The position numbers and the translations under genes are program-made. A DNA stretch of 64,000 bases from Sycobia sp. Sy_11. Its lineage: Eukaryota; Arthropoda; Insecta; Hymenoptera; Epichrysomallidae. Location: contig JACCIC010000049.1 of the NCBI GenBank assembly GCA_018907035.1, positions 186,001 to 250,000 of the forward strand. Direction: 5' to 3'. Shown here piece by piece: positions 36,105-48,884 of this stretch. Positions within the stretch are counted from its first letter, which is position 1. Every line of letters starts with the position of its first letter. Under the pieces are notes generated by a model, which did not search any database, was not told the DNA's origin, and saw only the letters and a list, made by a program, of their open reading frames with translations.

Positions 36105-36671
36105 TCACTGATCCAAATCCAGCTCGGGCAGATACTGCTCGAGGCTCTCGTAGATCTGCAGCGAGCACACGCAGCCCGAGTAGATCTTCATCATCGACGT
36201 CCTGCCGTCCGCGTAGAGCACCTCGACGTATCTGTAGGTCTGCACGCAGCAGTAGGTGCCCACCTCCTGGCAGCGCGAGCCCGCGTGATTGCAGCGCACG
36301 TGCTCGAGGTCGCGGGGCACCCGGGCCCCGGTGTCCGGCACCGGTATCACCGTGTAATTGCAGAGCGAGCTGTTCTGGGCCTCGCGCACCTCGAGCTCGT
36401 AGGCGAGCTGCCCGGGCCCGAGCTCGGCCGCGCGCTGCCTCGCCGCGGCGAAGGCCCGCCTGTCCTCGGCGGTCCAGGCGCGCCGCGACTCCTGCAGGCG
36501 GTGGCGCTTGGCGCGCGCCGCGGGCCCCCCGGCCTCGTGCTCCTCCGACGCCGAGGACCTCTGGCCGCGGTGCCTGGCGGCGCGCGAGAGCTCCCGGTGG
36601 TGCCTGCGCGCCTCGACGAGGACGAAGCACACGAGCAGCAGGCAGATTATCTTCTGCTCGGCGAGCGTCAT
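36105..36671 (-). CDS. Secreted cystine-knot-like protein, PTTH/Trunk- or IL-17-like
   Basis: A single-exon 188-residue frame starting at ATG 36671. Residues 1-21 form a signal peptide with hydrophobic core IICLLLVCFVLV. A basic linker holds RAKR at 53-56, a furin-type site, so the mature chain may begin at 57. The C-terminal domain has seven cysteines (104, 127, 134, 141, 142, 167, 169), two N-glycosylation sites (NSS 100, NYT 105), and the phrase RVPRDLEHVRC followed by GCVC near the end. VPR, the Glu and the cysteine spacing resemble PTTH/Trunk ligands; C-x8-D, R-x-P and the final CxC also fit IL-17. The frame stays open upstream to an ATG at 36896, but that would bury the signal peptide. 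The gene is far richer in GC than RAD54B or RpS10. Family assignment is uncertain; secretion and disulphide bonding are well supported. Confidence 0.72.
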   Translation of the reverse strand: MTLAEQKIICLLLVCFVLVEARRHHRELSRAARHRGQRSSASEEHEAGGPAARAKRHRLQESRRAWTAEDRRAFAAARQRAAELGPGQLAYELEVREAQNSSLCNYTVIPVPDTGARVPRDLEHVRCNHAGSRCQEVGTYCCVQTYRYVEVLYADGRTSMMKIYSGCVCSLQIYESLEQYLPELDLDQ

Positions 36672-36960
36672 GACTCTCGGCTGCCCTGCGGCCCCGTTCC
36701 ACTTGATCCCGCTTCGACAATACCGGGCGCCTTGCGCGCTCGATTCGCAGAGGCTGCTCGGACGACGGTCCGACGGGTGCGGGTGGCTCGTCCTCGGGTG
36801 CGGGCCGATCGGGCGGATGTCAGCATCGGCGCCGGCGGGCGCTGGGCGTATACGATGCTCGGCGATAGAGAGAGAGAGAGAGAGAGAGCGAGACAAAGAG
36901 AGAAAGAGGAGAGCGTCCTCGCAAGCGCCGAGTGGACAACTGAGCTTTCCCTGGCTTACC
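36672..36960 (-). promoter_or_regulatory. GC-rich 5' region of the cystine-knot gene, with (GA)n
   Basis: The GC-rich block continues upstream of the ATG and ends in a (GA)n tract at about 36866-36890, a GAGA-factor-like context. It probably holds the 5' untranslated region and promoter. Confidence 0.45.
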
Positions 36961-37073
36961 CGGGGGATTTTTTATATATCCTATATATGCATGTATATGT
37001 ATGAGACTCCGTGTCTCCCTCTCCCGCGCACGTGGTTCCACCCCACCTGGTCTATACTAATGTGCCGGCGTAA

Positions 37074-37074
<1 letters not shown>

Positions 37075-37118
<44 letters not shown>
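37075..37118. repeat. (TA)n microsatellite
   Basis: About 43 bp of TA dinucleotides. Confidence 0.95.
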
Positions 37119-37119
<1 letters not shown>

Positions 37120-37261
37120 AAAGAAAGAGAGGATACCGGTAAATATATATTATAATCCACCACCGCGGCTACGATCGGCGATTTCTTGAATGAAGCGCGC
37201 GCCGCCGAGACTCCATGACGTCATTCCAGTGTCAACGGTAATCGTCGCGCGATGCGGTATA

Positions 37262-37266
<5 letters not shown>

Positions 37267-37322
<56 letters not shown>

Positions 37323-37334
37323 GTATATATATGT
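37267..37334. repeat. (TA)n microsatellite with TG interruptions
   Basis: About 68 bp; the last part is broken by ATGTATATG units. Confidence 0.95.
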
Positions 37335-40300
37335 AGGCGAGTTTCTGGGTGGGGGCGAACATGTGGAGAGGCGCCTCCGATATGCATTTCCTCGCTCTCT
37401 ATTTAATTTCCCTCGCGCGTGCGCGTCGAGCCTCGACGTTCCGTTTTACCGGGGAAAAGGGGAAAGCCCTGATGATTATAGGTGTCGGCGACGCGCGCAA
37501 TTGGCCGCGGTGCGGTTGCCTCTTGATCTATTACACCCCCGCTTACGCCACTCGTTCTCTCCTCGCGCTTTTCTCCTCTTACGCGCGTATAATAATGAGA
37601 TCGGGATGGAATGAGGGAATCCTACGGCGCGCTTTGTTTTCTACACACCCATGCACGCGCGCGCGCGTGCACACAAACACATCACAAACTTTGTATACCT
37701 AACGATGTATACGTGTATGCGTGTGCGCTCGCGTCATCGCAACGATGCACGAATAATCAGTGGGCATGAAACTTTGATAGGATAATTATGTTGTAATAGT
37801 CGCTGGAAATTCCAGAGAGGGGGAGATAGAGAGAGAGAGAGAGGGGGCGGGACATAATTAATTGGGATTGCCGAGGATGAGGAATTGCAAGCGATCTTTT
37901 TCTTTTTGCTCAAATTCTGAATTTCATTCATTACGAGACGGTGTTTATCGTAATGCGCAAGTGTATGTAAGAAGATAGATGTATAAAGCCTTGATCGGTA
38001 TAATAATTTAGCGACTAATTACGAGCTTTCGAATGTATTATTGGCTCAGTTAGATACGTACGAGGGCTAATGATATTTGTTCAAGAAAAGCTTCGGATCA
38101 GGAAAATTAGTAATTACCTTTTAAATATACAGTTTTCATGCAGACAATATGATCTGTTGTATTATTTATGAATGAGGCCCTTTAATAATTTCATCATTAC
38201 GGAGCTACTTGGATAAATTTAGAATATTCCTTTTTAAATTATGTAGGTGCATATAGATTGGGTTATTTTCAGACAGTTATTTATTGTGAAGGGCTATGGA
38301 TTATATCGATGGGATTTCTATGCGAAGAATATTTATAAAAGCTTTATTAAAATTTACGAAAAATTATTCAGAATTTGTATATTTTTTTAAGTTTATTCGT
38401 ATGGGACAGCTTCTGATCGACAAAGGTTTATTGTAAATGTCTCATATGAAAATTGGTAAAGAATATTAAAATGGTTTAAAATATAAATGATATTACAGTT
38501 ATTCATAAAATTACTGATTAACTAATTTAACGAGGTTATCATTATTAACTAAGAATAAAATAAAAAAATTAGGCACGATCAGTGCGGTGTGTAAAAAAAC
38601 ATTCTGAAAATTGGTGAAATTCGTGTTCCGACAATTAGGTGCACCACAGATTTTAACAATGTCTGGACTTTGGATCGAGAACATTTAAATTGAAATGTAT
38701 AGAGCAATATGATTAAGTAGATAATATTGTGACAATAATTCCTTTAGCCTTTTGCATTTAGTTGAATAAGTTTTCACAGAAATTGGCCGATTCAACACAA
38801 CTGTTACTACTGGGACCAACTATCCTTATATTACGCCTTACAGGCATTCCACGAAATATCATTGCCGTCATTTACGCGTCTTAGCGTAGAAGAGGTCTGA
38901 TTCAATCTATCCATTACTACTTGAGAATGTACGCATTGCTCTTGTCTATATATTATCGAGCAATTGCATCCTAATTGCAATCTACATAATTGTCCCAAAA
39001 ATTGCAATTAACGATTCGTTATAAAAATTTAAATTTCTGTTAAGTTGTGAAAAAAAAATAAAGTGGACTTTTTTATTTAACATTTTATGTATTTTTTTGA
39101 GATGTTTGGCTTCGTATGTACTTACCGTTGAGATATTGAAAAAAAATCCAAAATTTCACTTTCATTGAATATTTTTTTTTTGTTGTTAAGATCCCTTCAT
39201 CATAGAATAAAATTTTATTGCATTTTCAGATTACGATAAAGAAACAGTTCCTTAAAGAAAACTTTTATCTCAACTATTATTTAATCCTATGGCAAAGAAA
39301 ATGCATAATTATTTTTTTCCAATTCCTAAATTTTAAAATTTTTATCTATACTGCAGATACATCATATCCCGGTAGTTAAAATACTGTATCAAATTTGGAG
39401 AACAAAAAAATATTCGAACTGATTTAAAATGTTATAATTGCTTAAAAAATTGAAGGTTTTTTGTCTAGACGAGTCTAGACTACTACACGGAAATCAAATT
39501 TTTTACAATAGATAAATTCTATCTATAGTATAATTTAGATAGGATATTTCATACATATTTCTGTTTGAGCCTTTTTATTCAGTCAAGAAACAAAAATAGA
39601 AAAAAATTTACTGATGAGTTGTTTTATAAGGTCCACACTTGTCTTTTTGCCAAAATAATTTTTCCGTTCTAATTAAATTTTAACTATTTTCATTTATAAG
39701 TATGTTATTAATTGTTATTATGTTGTTAATAAATATTTATACGGTACATCACCTCACTATTCTCGTTTATCGTAAAGTTTGATAATAATTTCTTGCGAAT
39801 CATGAACTATCTCAACACTCTATTAGTTTATCCATTGTGTAGCCTTTACGAGGTAATTTTCTTATAAATTTGTTTGGCAATCTTTTTGTTAAACAACATT
39901 TTTTTTCAGTTTTCGTTTTTAGTCTGTTGAGTGCCTCTTTCAGATTTTTTTACCACAATTTCTGTTTCTACCACTCTTAACTCGATGAATAATATAAAAG
40001 CTCAACGACCAATATTAATAAAATGTATCGATTGTTTACTAGTTATTAGACGTTGAGTACTGAGATTGTAAGGAAAGGTCAAGGAGTGATTGTTCAAATT
40101 AATTATTTAAACGAATTATTCAATGAGTGACGCAGGAGATGAATAGTTAAAAAATTAAATAACACTTCAAAAACATACGAAGATAAATTATGACGAACCA
40201 TTGGCTTGTGAAATGTGGTTCCATCTTGAACTTTTTACACATTGTATACCCTCAGTGCATCCTGAATGTATAAACTGTAGAGCTTATACCATTGAGTTAG

Positions 40301-40683
40301 TTCATATATTGGTTCTTTCAAAGTACTCAATATTATAATTTCAAACTCTCATGTATTTTTTAAAATTGCCATTTTTGCTCTTTTCGATTAAAAATATCTT
40401 ACAATCTCGACAGATTCTAAAATCCAATTCAAAATTTATCATCGAAAATTCTTTAGGAAAACAGCTTCATTTTGCACTGAAAAATTCTATACATATGTTG
40501 AATTAGGTTTTTATTATGACAGATCGAAGGCGGCGGGAGGGGGGCACTCCGATTGTTAAAAACCAGTTCTGGTAAGAAACAGCATAGGACTAAGAAATAT
40601 GAACATTATGAGAAGTTAGGAAGTTACATAATCAAGATATATAGAATAAAGAAGTGTAATAAATAAGAAACTTATTGCCTATG

Positions 40684-40752
40684 ATGTCTCGATCGCTAGA
40701 GCATAGTACTAGTAATTCGCTGGTCCTAGTTCAACTCCCGATCTCGATCAAT
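40684..40752 (+). repeat. tRNA-like remnant (tRNA pseudogene or SINE head)
   Basis: The order GCTAGAGCA (A-box-like), CTAGTAATTCGCTGGTCC and GTTCAACTCCCG (B-box-like) has the spacing of a tRNA. The acceptor and T stems do not pair properly, so it is not a working tRNA. Confidence 0.35.
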
Positions 40753-41929
40753 TATCACAAGTATCTCTCTAAAAACTTACATGTACTTTATTCTTATATA
40801 CATCGTATACCTTCGTCAATGATTAGCACCGATATTTGGGAGCAAGTAAAGTGATTTTGTATAAAATAAAAACAAAACCATAAGAAACTTAAGTTTATGT
40901 AAAAAGAAACTCGAGAAAGAGAGGAGAAAGATAAATTAAATATTGAGTAGTGCAAAAGTTTGCTACAAGAAAATTCACTAGAATAATTACAGTACTAATC
41001 ATTGAAAAAGCTCAAACAGTAATAATAACCCATAAAAAACTTTCAGAATATCGTAAATATAAACTGAAATTATTAAACGGATGTAATTTAGTATGCCTGA
41101 ATCCTTGCAAATAAGATCGAATAAAATCATAATCAACTAAGAACAGCTACTTATAACCAAATGGTTCGCTATGTGGACGAGTTTGGAGAGGATAGCCAAT
41201 GAATGGGCCAGATAAACTGTTAATGAATTAATGTCGTCTAACAATGCCACTAGTTATATATTTCATGTCATGATAATTAAATTAATGAAAATTACGTGTA
41301 TAAATCTTAGAATATATACTATCTAACAAAGCCTCCTCATGGCGTGATGAGCTGTCGGGTGAAGAGATTAGCTGCTAATACGAACGTGCTAGCAGACCTG
41401 CCGATGTTGCTCAAAGAAGATTCGTATTGTATTCAACGCATATCTTGGAGAGTAACCAATCCGATCTGACGAGAGAAAGACATATGGTGGGTACCTGTCT
41501 CTGTAGCTATTTTCTCTTTGCTTTATAATGCATTGTATCTAAAACAAAGGTTTCGTTTGGAAAGTATATCGTCTAAGGTACAAATATGAACTCAAAAAGA
41601 TGACAAAAATTATTTTTTGAAAGTAAATTATACATTATATGTAGTGAGAATTACTTTGAAGAGCACAAAATAGATATTCATGAATAAATACATAATTGTT
41701 GAATCACAAAAAATTCACGATACTTTTTAAACAGGCCTGATATGTCAATATATACATTTTGTATTTTTTGTAATTTAACAATGGGGTAAATCTGGAAAAT
41801 ATGGTGACTGTAGCATTATTGTAGGAGGGATGTTACCATGGGTAAATAGTCAATTTTTGTTCTTCGACGAATTTTGGCGTTTCCGGTGGATTGTTTTCAC
41901 GTAAATTCTACATCACTTTTAATAATATT

Positions 41930-42500
41930 CTTTACTGACTGTTCCACTCACTGAAAAGAACACCTGATGCACCACGACCCTGCAATCGAAGAAAACTCCA
42001 TGATAAAACCTCGCTTTCTACCAATCTTTTTTTTTCGGCGTTTTTTTTGGCATTGGCCCGTACGTCAACAACTTCCATTGGAATGATCGAGCTTTCGTTT
42101 CTAAGTCAGAAACCTACGATCAGAAACCTACGAACCATTACCAGTTGCGGGCCTATCAAGCAATTTTGGATCGTCGCGGACATAGTCGAATAGTTCTTTA
42201 AGAATGTTAATGCGTCGCTGTTTTTAGTTCAAATTGAGGAATTTTGGTACGAATTTCGCAGTGACTCGTCTAATGCTCACATCGTTGGTATAAATCAGAC
42301 GGAACGAGCCAATCGAGGTGTTCAGCTCCTCAATGACTTTCCACACGTTAACTCGACAATGGGCCAATACTTTTTTCTTCACTTCGAGAACATTTTATAT
42401 CATCGATACGCGTTGTTTCACGATATGCCACAGTCTAGAATCGGAATGCGTCTGCGCAATATATTTTGTTCTTTTCAGACAAAATTAGTTTTTGTCTGAA
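41930..42500 (-). pseudogene. Decayed mariner transposase
   Basis: Minus-strand frames with many stops read VWKVIEELNTSIGS, VTAKFVPKFLNLN, KQRRINILKELFDYV and FFDCRVVVHQVFF, in the order found in a mariner transposase from its helix-turn-helix region to just before the second catalytic Asp. The DNA over KQRRIN matches the relic at 28.9 kb closely, so both come from one mariner family. A short duplication (GATCAGAAACCTACGA-like phrase) lies at about 42110-42140. Confidence 0.85.
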
Positions 42501-44266
42501 ACAGATTATTTCATTGATTTTTTATAGAAAAGGCAAAAATCGCAGACAAACTGACGTTCATTCAAACCAAAAAACTACCAAAAAATATTTGAGTCTTCAA
42601 CATGATGCAACCTGTCAGTATAAGTGATGGACGTGAGTACCAACATAATCTCAGAAAAAATTGTAAATCAAATATACGCAGCCCTCGAAAATTCAAATTT
42701 TTCGATACTTTTTGAACATACCTTGTACGTATAACATGTACAAATTTAGTAGTTTGTAAAATTTTTTTTGCACCATTTGTCTAAGAAACGGACCAATTCT
42801 ATTTCAAATGGCAAAATTATAATATTCTTTTATTTGTGTATGAGAATAGTGATGAAAATGTCCAATTTTTGAATTATTAGATGTTGTGTCAGTCTGTGCG
42901 CTTTGTGAACCGGTCGGATATCTTATACACGTGTGTCTTATATAATGAATGTATCTTATACACGTGTGCCTTATATAATGAAGAAAAGCATAAGTTATCA
43001 CATTCTATTAGAATTCTAATTCTGAGATAATTTAGATAACTGAACTGTACATATTCCGTTAAATTCAATAACCAATAATTAATAAAGATTAAAAAAAATC
43101 TAATGATTTCCCAACTTATATACGTTACTGCCAATCTCTGGTGTGAACGTACGTATAGAAAATGACTTATCTACGTATACGATCAGAAATAGCATCTTAT
43201 TTCGCTGTAATAATGTTTAGACATCTTACCAATAGTCATAATTGTGCTCAGCATTTAAAATATTAAATCGTCCTCTTTGCTTTGAAATTGTAGCCATATC
43301 ATTTGTTTCCATTCGGATCTACGAATAAATCTCCGTGAAGCCATATTTAGGTTGTCGGAAAGAATCTTTTTCAGATAATTCGTATAAGAATTTTCACTTT
43401 CCAGCGCGTCCAAAATCCGTCGTATAATATAATAAATTCGCATTAATAAAACAAAAAAAAAAAAGAAATAATTTTGAAATGTCATACTATATTATTTGAT
43501 GCATATATTAGTTTGCTTTGCGTCAATGGCGGTCGAAGGGAGGGGGTGCTGCAGTTATATCGCGCGACACATAGGAGTTTCATGCGTTCTTTTACCAGCG
43601 TGAGACGCCAAAGTGGACTGAAAGATTGCATTTTTATATATACGTATAAATTTTTATACAGACGTCATACGCGCTGGACCGCAGAAAAACGAATCCTCGC
43701 CGAAGGAGTCGAGGACAATTTAATTCGCAGTATTAACATCGTCGGTAGTTAAATATAAATATTTTTGTTAATTTTAAACTGTGCTAGAGTGGAGGACGAT
43801 TTTTAGTTTTCTTTTTCTTTTTTTTTTTTTTGTTGTAATATGTATATACGGGTATTTTAAACCGTTACACGATCACATCTGAGTAAAAGTTGCACGCTCT
43901 TACGAGAAAAACGATGTGTCATTGATATATTATTAAGATTATTTTCGTAGTTTGTACGTCGGAAAGCTATTCATATATCAAATAACTATATTATGAAATT
44001 GAGCCTAATTTTAGTTTATCCAATTGCAGACCGTTAGATAAAATTTATTATTAAATATTCGTTAAACTCGAGAGCAAATAAACGAAGCCGGAGGCGCTCA
44101 TTCTCTAGACCTCTAAAGGAGAGTTATAAAAATTCGCAAAGTCACGTTTGCTTACATGTTGAATCATCCTGAGTTTTGCATATTGCTTACCGCGCGAATT
44201 TCTTTATTTCCAAAATGAGCGTCCTTACTTCCAAAATTAGTCATATTGGGATGAGGTAAAAAAAAA

Positions 44267-44268
<2 letters not shown>

Positions 44269-44306
<38 letters not shown>
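44269..44306. repeat. (TA)n microsatellite
   Basis: About 37 bp of TA dinucleotides. Confidence 0.95.
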
Positions 44307-44307
<1 letters not shown>

Positions 44308-45399
44308 TGATACCAATCTCTGACGAATAAAAATGTAAAATTTTTAAATTAGGTAAACAGAAAAAAAATCATAAACACAATTTTTTTACATGCCGAAACT
44401 ATCATAAATTCTGCTTGTTCTAATTATAGATAAAAAAAGAAATCTGGTTTTCGGTAATGTGTAAGAATTTTTTTCACATTCTTTTTCACGTTTTGATCAC
44501 GAATCCCTCTCCATTTCTATAAGACGTCATAGAAATCTACTATTTTATAACTAATAATTAAGTCTTTCAAAATAGATATTAAGCAGATAATAATGCATGT
44601 TATTACTTTTTTAGTTGACTCCGATAATTGCACAATTCAATAAATTAAATATTAAAGTTCCTGGTTTGTTAATATAAGGGTAGAAAATGAAATATTTATC
44701 GATACCTTTTCAGTTAATTACATTTCAGTAAATACTTATAAAAGTAATTAGGAAAATATAGAATTAGCATGCTTAAAATCAATAATAACATTATTGTCGT
44801 TGTTACTTGAATTTTGCACAAAAATAATAATGATAATTTTCTTAATTATAAATTAAAAATACAATTTTTAGAATTAAAAAAAAATTCGTTAGTGCACCTT
44901 CAATAAGGATACGTGGCTTTTAAATGTGAATATAAAAACATAAAATAGCATCCATTCTGCATATCTATACAATATATAAAAATATCGATTGTAATTGTTA
45001 GAATTTTTTTTTAGATTTTCACAAATTCTGTTTCGACATCCTGCAGAAGCATATCGTAAAAAAGGGCAAATTAATACGAACCCACGCGGGTGTCCAATTT
45101 TTCTTAATTTATAGAACAAATAGCCAATTAAAAGTCCTTATTTCTTCACGTTATATTAAATTTTAAGATAATCTGGTTATTCAAGAGCGTAACATCTAAC
45201 TTTAAAAGATAGAAATTATATGGGTCTAAGTCGACTTCAAATATGCCATGGTTTATGTTACACTATATATCTGCATTCTGAACCTGAATAAAAATCACTC
45301 TCTTTTTTCTTTTTAATTTATTATTTTTGTTATTTTTAATCACATTTAATTTTATTTTTAGTAGTAATTTCTATTTCAGACTCTTCGGGGGCGATTAGA

Positions 45400-45490
45400 A
45401 AGACGGACAGACCGACTGTCATTATATTACTATAATATACTATTGAATAAAGACTGTAAGACCGATAAAAATATTTATTAATTCAATATG
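45400..45490 (+). repeat. 3' tail fragment of a Penelope-like element
   Basis: Plus strand GGACAGACCGACTGTCATTAT, with GACTGTAAGACCGATAA and ATATTTATTAATT after it, matches in order the 3' end of the element at 9.1-10.6 kb as read on its coding strand. The long A/T run between the two parts is shorter here. No coding part is attached. Confidence 0.75.
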
Positions 45491-46206
45491 ATTTGATTAG
45501 TTCAAAGTTCAATACACTCATATAATCCAATTTAAGAGAAAATGTATAAAATTAAAAAATTGATCTTCTGCTTCCATTGTTTTCTCTACGATGACAGATC
45601 TGAATATATACACTGTTAACCTCTACAGGGTGGGAAATCCATTCTAGTCGGCATAAAAATAAACATAATTTAATAATCCTTAAATAACAATATGTAACAT
45701 TTTTATACGTTCTAATTGTAAATTCATCGTCCCATTATGAAAATTCAAGATCGCCGATAAAGTGTTGAATTATTCTTAAAATCGATCACAAAAAGTTACA
45801 AACATGGCTTTACGATATCATTGATTTCAAATTTCAAACCCGGGTGTAGAAAACTTTCAGATACGTAAGACTCGATAATTACTCGAAAAACTCAACTCAA
45901 AATAATTACTTGAAAATAACCCAAAAATGACGTATATTTAATATCTCTTTGATCACGATTATAAATTCTATTCAAATAATATATAAGCGTTGCTATTTGA
46001 AGTTAAAAAATGCTTATAGTAAATCCTGGTCAATATGTAAGAAGCTTAAACAAGTACGATATTGAAAATACTTTAATTGTGCTTAAAGTACAATATTTAT
46101 CAAATTTGTTTTCTTAATGCTTAACGAGTAAAATAATCTCGATTTTTTTCTGAAATCGAAAAATTAGGGACACATTCACGTTATATCTTATACAGGACGA
46201 AAAACC

Positions 46207-46209
<3 letters not shown>

Positions 46210-46263
<54 letters not shown>
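46210..46263. repeat. (TA)n microsatellite
   Basis: About 54 bp of TA dinucleotides. Confidence 0.95.
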
Positions 46264-46267
<4 letters not shown>

Positions 46268-46359
46268 CGGTTGCTTTACGAAAACATAATTACACAAGCA
46301 GTTGATCTCAACGAAGCTATCCCGCCAGTATCACGACGTCTATCCTATTTTTAACCCGC

Positions 46360-46363
<4 letters not shown>

Positions 46364-46418
<55 letters not shown>
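46364..46418. repeat. (TA)n microsatellite
   Basis: About 55 bp of TA, only 100 bp after the previous tract. Confidence 0.95.
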
Positions 46419-46420
<2 letters not shown>

Positions 46421-46696
46421 CCGCAAAACACGATATTGTTTAGCGCGCGTCATTACGTTTCGTATATACGCGCGCACGACGACCGCATCCTTACTTCCGA
46501 CAAAACACCTCATAATTCATATATAGACGTATATTATAATACTATTGAAAGAGGATTGGCACGCACGCGGATTTCCCATGCGCGCCAATGATAAGGTCCT
46601 GGAAAATCCGGTATTACATTATGTGTACTTATTTTCCTCCGTGAAATTTTTTTTTTTTTAATAGCTCTCGTTCCTCGCGCTGACGAATTTGATATA

Positions 46697-46721
46697 ATAT
46701 ATATATATATATATATATATA
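46697..46721. repeat. (TA)n microsatellite
   Basis: A short tract of about 25 bp, the third within 520 bp. Confidence 0.9.
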
Positions 46722-47248
46722 ATGATTATTTGTTCGGTATCTGTTACAATTTATCAATTTTTTTGCAATTTTGCAATGAACGTGTCGGATACGCTCATAA
46801 ATTGTAACAGCACCGAAAAAATAATCTTTTTAAATAGTTTTTTGCCTGAGAAAATCTCCTCTTTTTCCCTCCTAACTTTGTCTCTTTGCTCCCCCTCCCC
46901 TTCTCAATTTAATTTTATCAATTATCTGTTTCAATTTATTGGTTTTAAATTGAAATTTTATTAGTAATCCAGAACTAATGAAGTATTAGGTGTACTAACT
47001 TGAATAAAAAAACAAAGCGCAACTCCTCGCTGTTATTGAATTTATATAATTCGATTATGTTCGACGTAACTGGGCAATGCGTGCACCATATAAAAGTCTT
47101 GTATTTAATTTAAGAATTACTAATTTATAAATTATAATGCAATAGAAAAGGAAAATTTTGTGTATATGAGGAATACGGTACTGGCTATGAAATTCACCAC
47201 TCGCTTGAAATATAGGAAGTTTTATGCTTTATTGAAATCGACAGTTAA

Positions 47249-47255
<7 letters not shown>

Positions 47256-47297
<42 letters not shown>
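47256..47297. repeat. (TA)n microsatellite
   Basis: About 42 bp of TA dinucleotides. Confidence 0.95.
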
Positions 47298-47300
<3 letters not shown>

Positions 47301-48884
47301 ATAAACATTAACATTATCAGCATCGGTTATACATTATTTAATCATTTTCTCTGGTCTCTATATATGACTTTCGGTATATAGTCGTAATAGTTCTTTTCTC
47401 CGTTATTGTTCACTGACTGAAGTTTAGCTGTACGTCGTATATAAAACGTTCATTACCATAATCTATTTAATTGTCGAGCAATCGCCGAAAAAATTCAGTT
47501 TACAAAATCTCTGCCATACTTTTTACATCGAATAACCTGTCCATAATGAAATAACCTACAGCTTGCAAATCATAAAGACTCGCTTATTTTTAAATGGTAC
47601 AATTATTTTATAATTTTCCAGCGTTACATTCGATCTGCGATTATTGCCGTTTATCTTCCTCCCTCTCTAACGTCGTTTAAAAAAAAAAAAAAAAAAAAAA
47701 ACAAAAAAATCTCTTGCTTATTTTGCATATTCTTTACAGTAGAACTCTTAACTATTATCCCATATATGCTTCAAATTGAAATGTTGCAGAGTCTGTGTAA
47801 TACGCATTTGCCATGCGAACGATCATCAGTTACAGTCGCAATACAATAATCATCGTCGTTGATTTTATAAACATTTCAATTAATGCAAACCTTTTATTCG
47901 TAAATTCTAATCGTCAGTCAGCGACAAAGGTTAACGTGTCGAGGATTGAAATGACACTTTATCGTGCTCTCTGTTTTAGATATGCGTATTGTAATTCTCT
48001 AGTTATACTTTATATTAATTACACCAAGAACAATATTATTTGTTTAATAAAACTACAACAATATGTATGATTTATAAATATAAACAATAAAAAATATATG
48101 CAATCGTTTTATATAATTAGCTTGTACTTTGTGGTAAATACAGATTTGTTGTTAAAGAAGATTATTACATCCTTCAATTGTGGGAAATTCTTTTAAAGAA
48201 ATTCATTCTTTCAATCTGAATAATAACGTCGTATATTTATTTTGAACGACACTAGCAGTGTCGATAATTATCGATAAGTGTGAGTAAAAAGGTTAAAAAA
48301 AAAAAAAATGTCGTCAAATTTGTACTTTGTCCGATAAATAAATCTATCCCAATCATTTGTCATTTGTCGATTACGAAAAATTCTGAAAATATTATGCGAT
48401 TTTGAAAAATAAAGTGTGGGGAAAAAAGCAAATTCTTGCCACATCGTATAGGGGCCATTTTCTAAGCGACAAAATCCATCGTTGGATCGCCAAAACGGAT
48501 TCAGATAAACGTAACGGCTTTTTCATTAATGGTGTCGCGGTGACATTTTTATACGCCGTAATATTTACGTTAACCTGCGGTCTCCCAAGAAAAGTACACG
48601 CGTATTGTAGGTCGAAATGAAACGTTTTCGGCAGGACGCGTTGTTCAATTGTTCTATATTACGCTTACACCCGATACTACGAAAACGTTATCGTTCTATG
48701 TCGATAGAACAACTCTGGATGCGGTTGATAAACTGGCAACGTTTGACAAATTTTGTTACGAAAGCTTGGAATATTTTGACGAAGATCGATAAAATCCGGT
48801 AAAGTTCATAGTAAATACGAACAAAATTTCTCTATTTGTTGTAGGCACGAACCTCAAATAGTGTTCGAATGAAAAAATTTTCAG

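Larger units (their letters stand above)
36961..41920. other. Gene-poor region with TA tracts
   Basis: The first 750 bp are mixed and CpG-containing and may belong to the upstream control region of the cystine-knot gene. The remainder is AT-rich without coding signal, except the tRNA-like remnant at 40.7 kb. A short stretch at 41340-41500 is less AT-rich but matches nothing I know. Confidence 0.5.

Noticed and set aside
36010..36720. Long overlapping frames on both strands around the cystine-knot gene
   Set aside because: They are Arg/Ala/Pro-rich, a product of high GC content; only the minus-strand frame with a signal peptide and ordered cysteines looks like a protein.
36672..36896. Upstream in-frame ATG at 36896 as the start of the cystine-knot protein
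   Set aside because: It would place the signal peptide inside the protein and add a (GA)n-encoded Ser-Leu run.
37252..37614. Frames containing long Tyr-Ile repeats here and at 46.3, 47.2, 57.8 and 60.1 kb
   Set aside because: They are translations of (TA)n tracts.
43474..43752. 92-codon plus-strand frame
   Set aside because: No recognisable family pattern; length is not surprising for a locally less AT-rich stretch.
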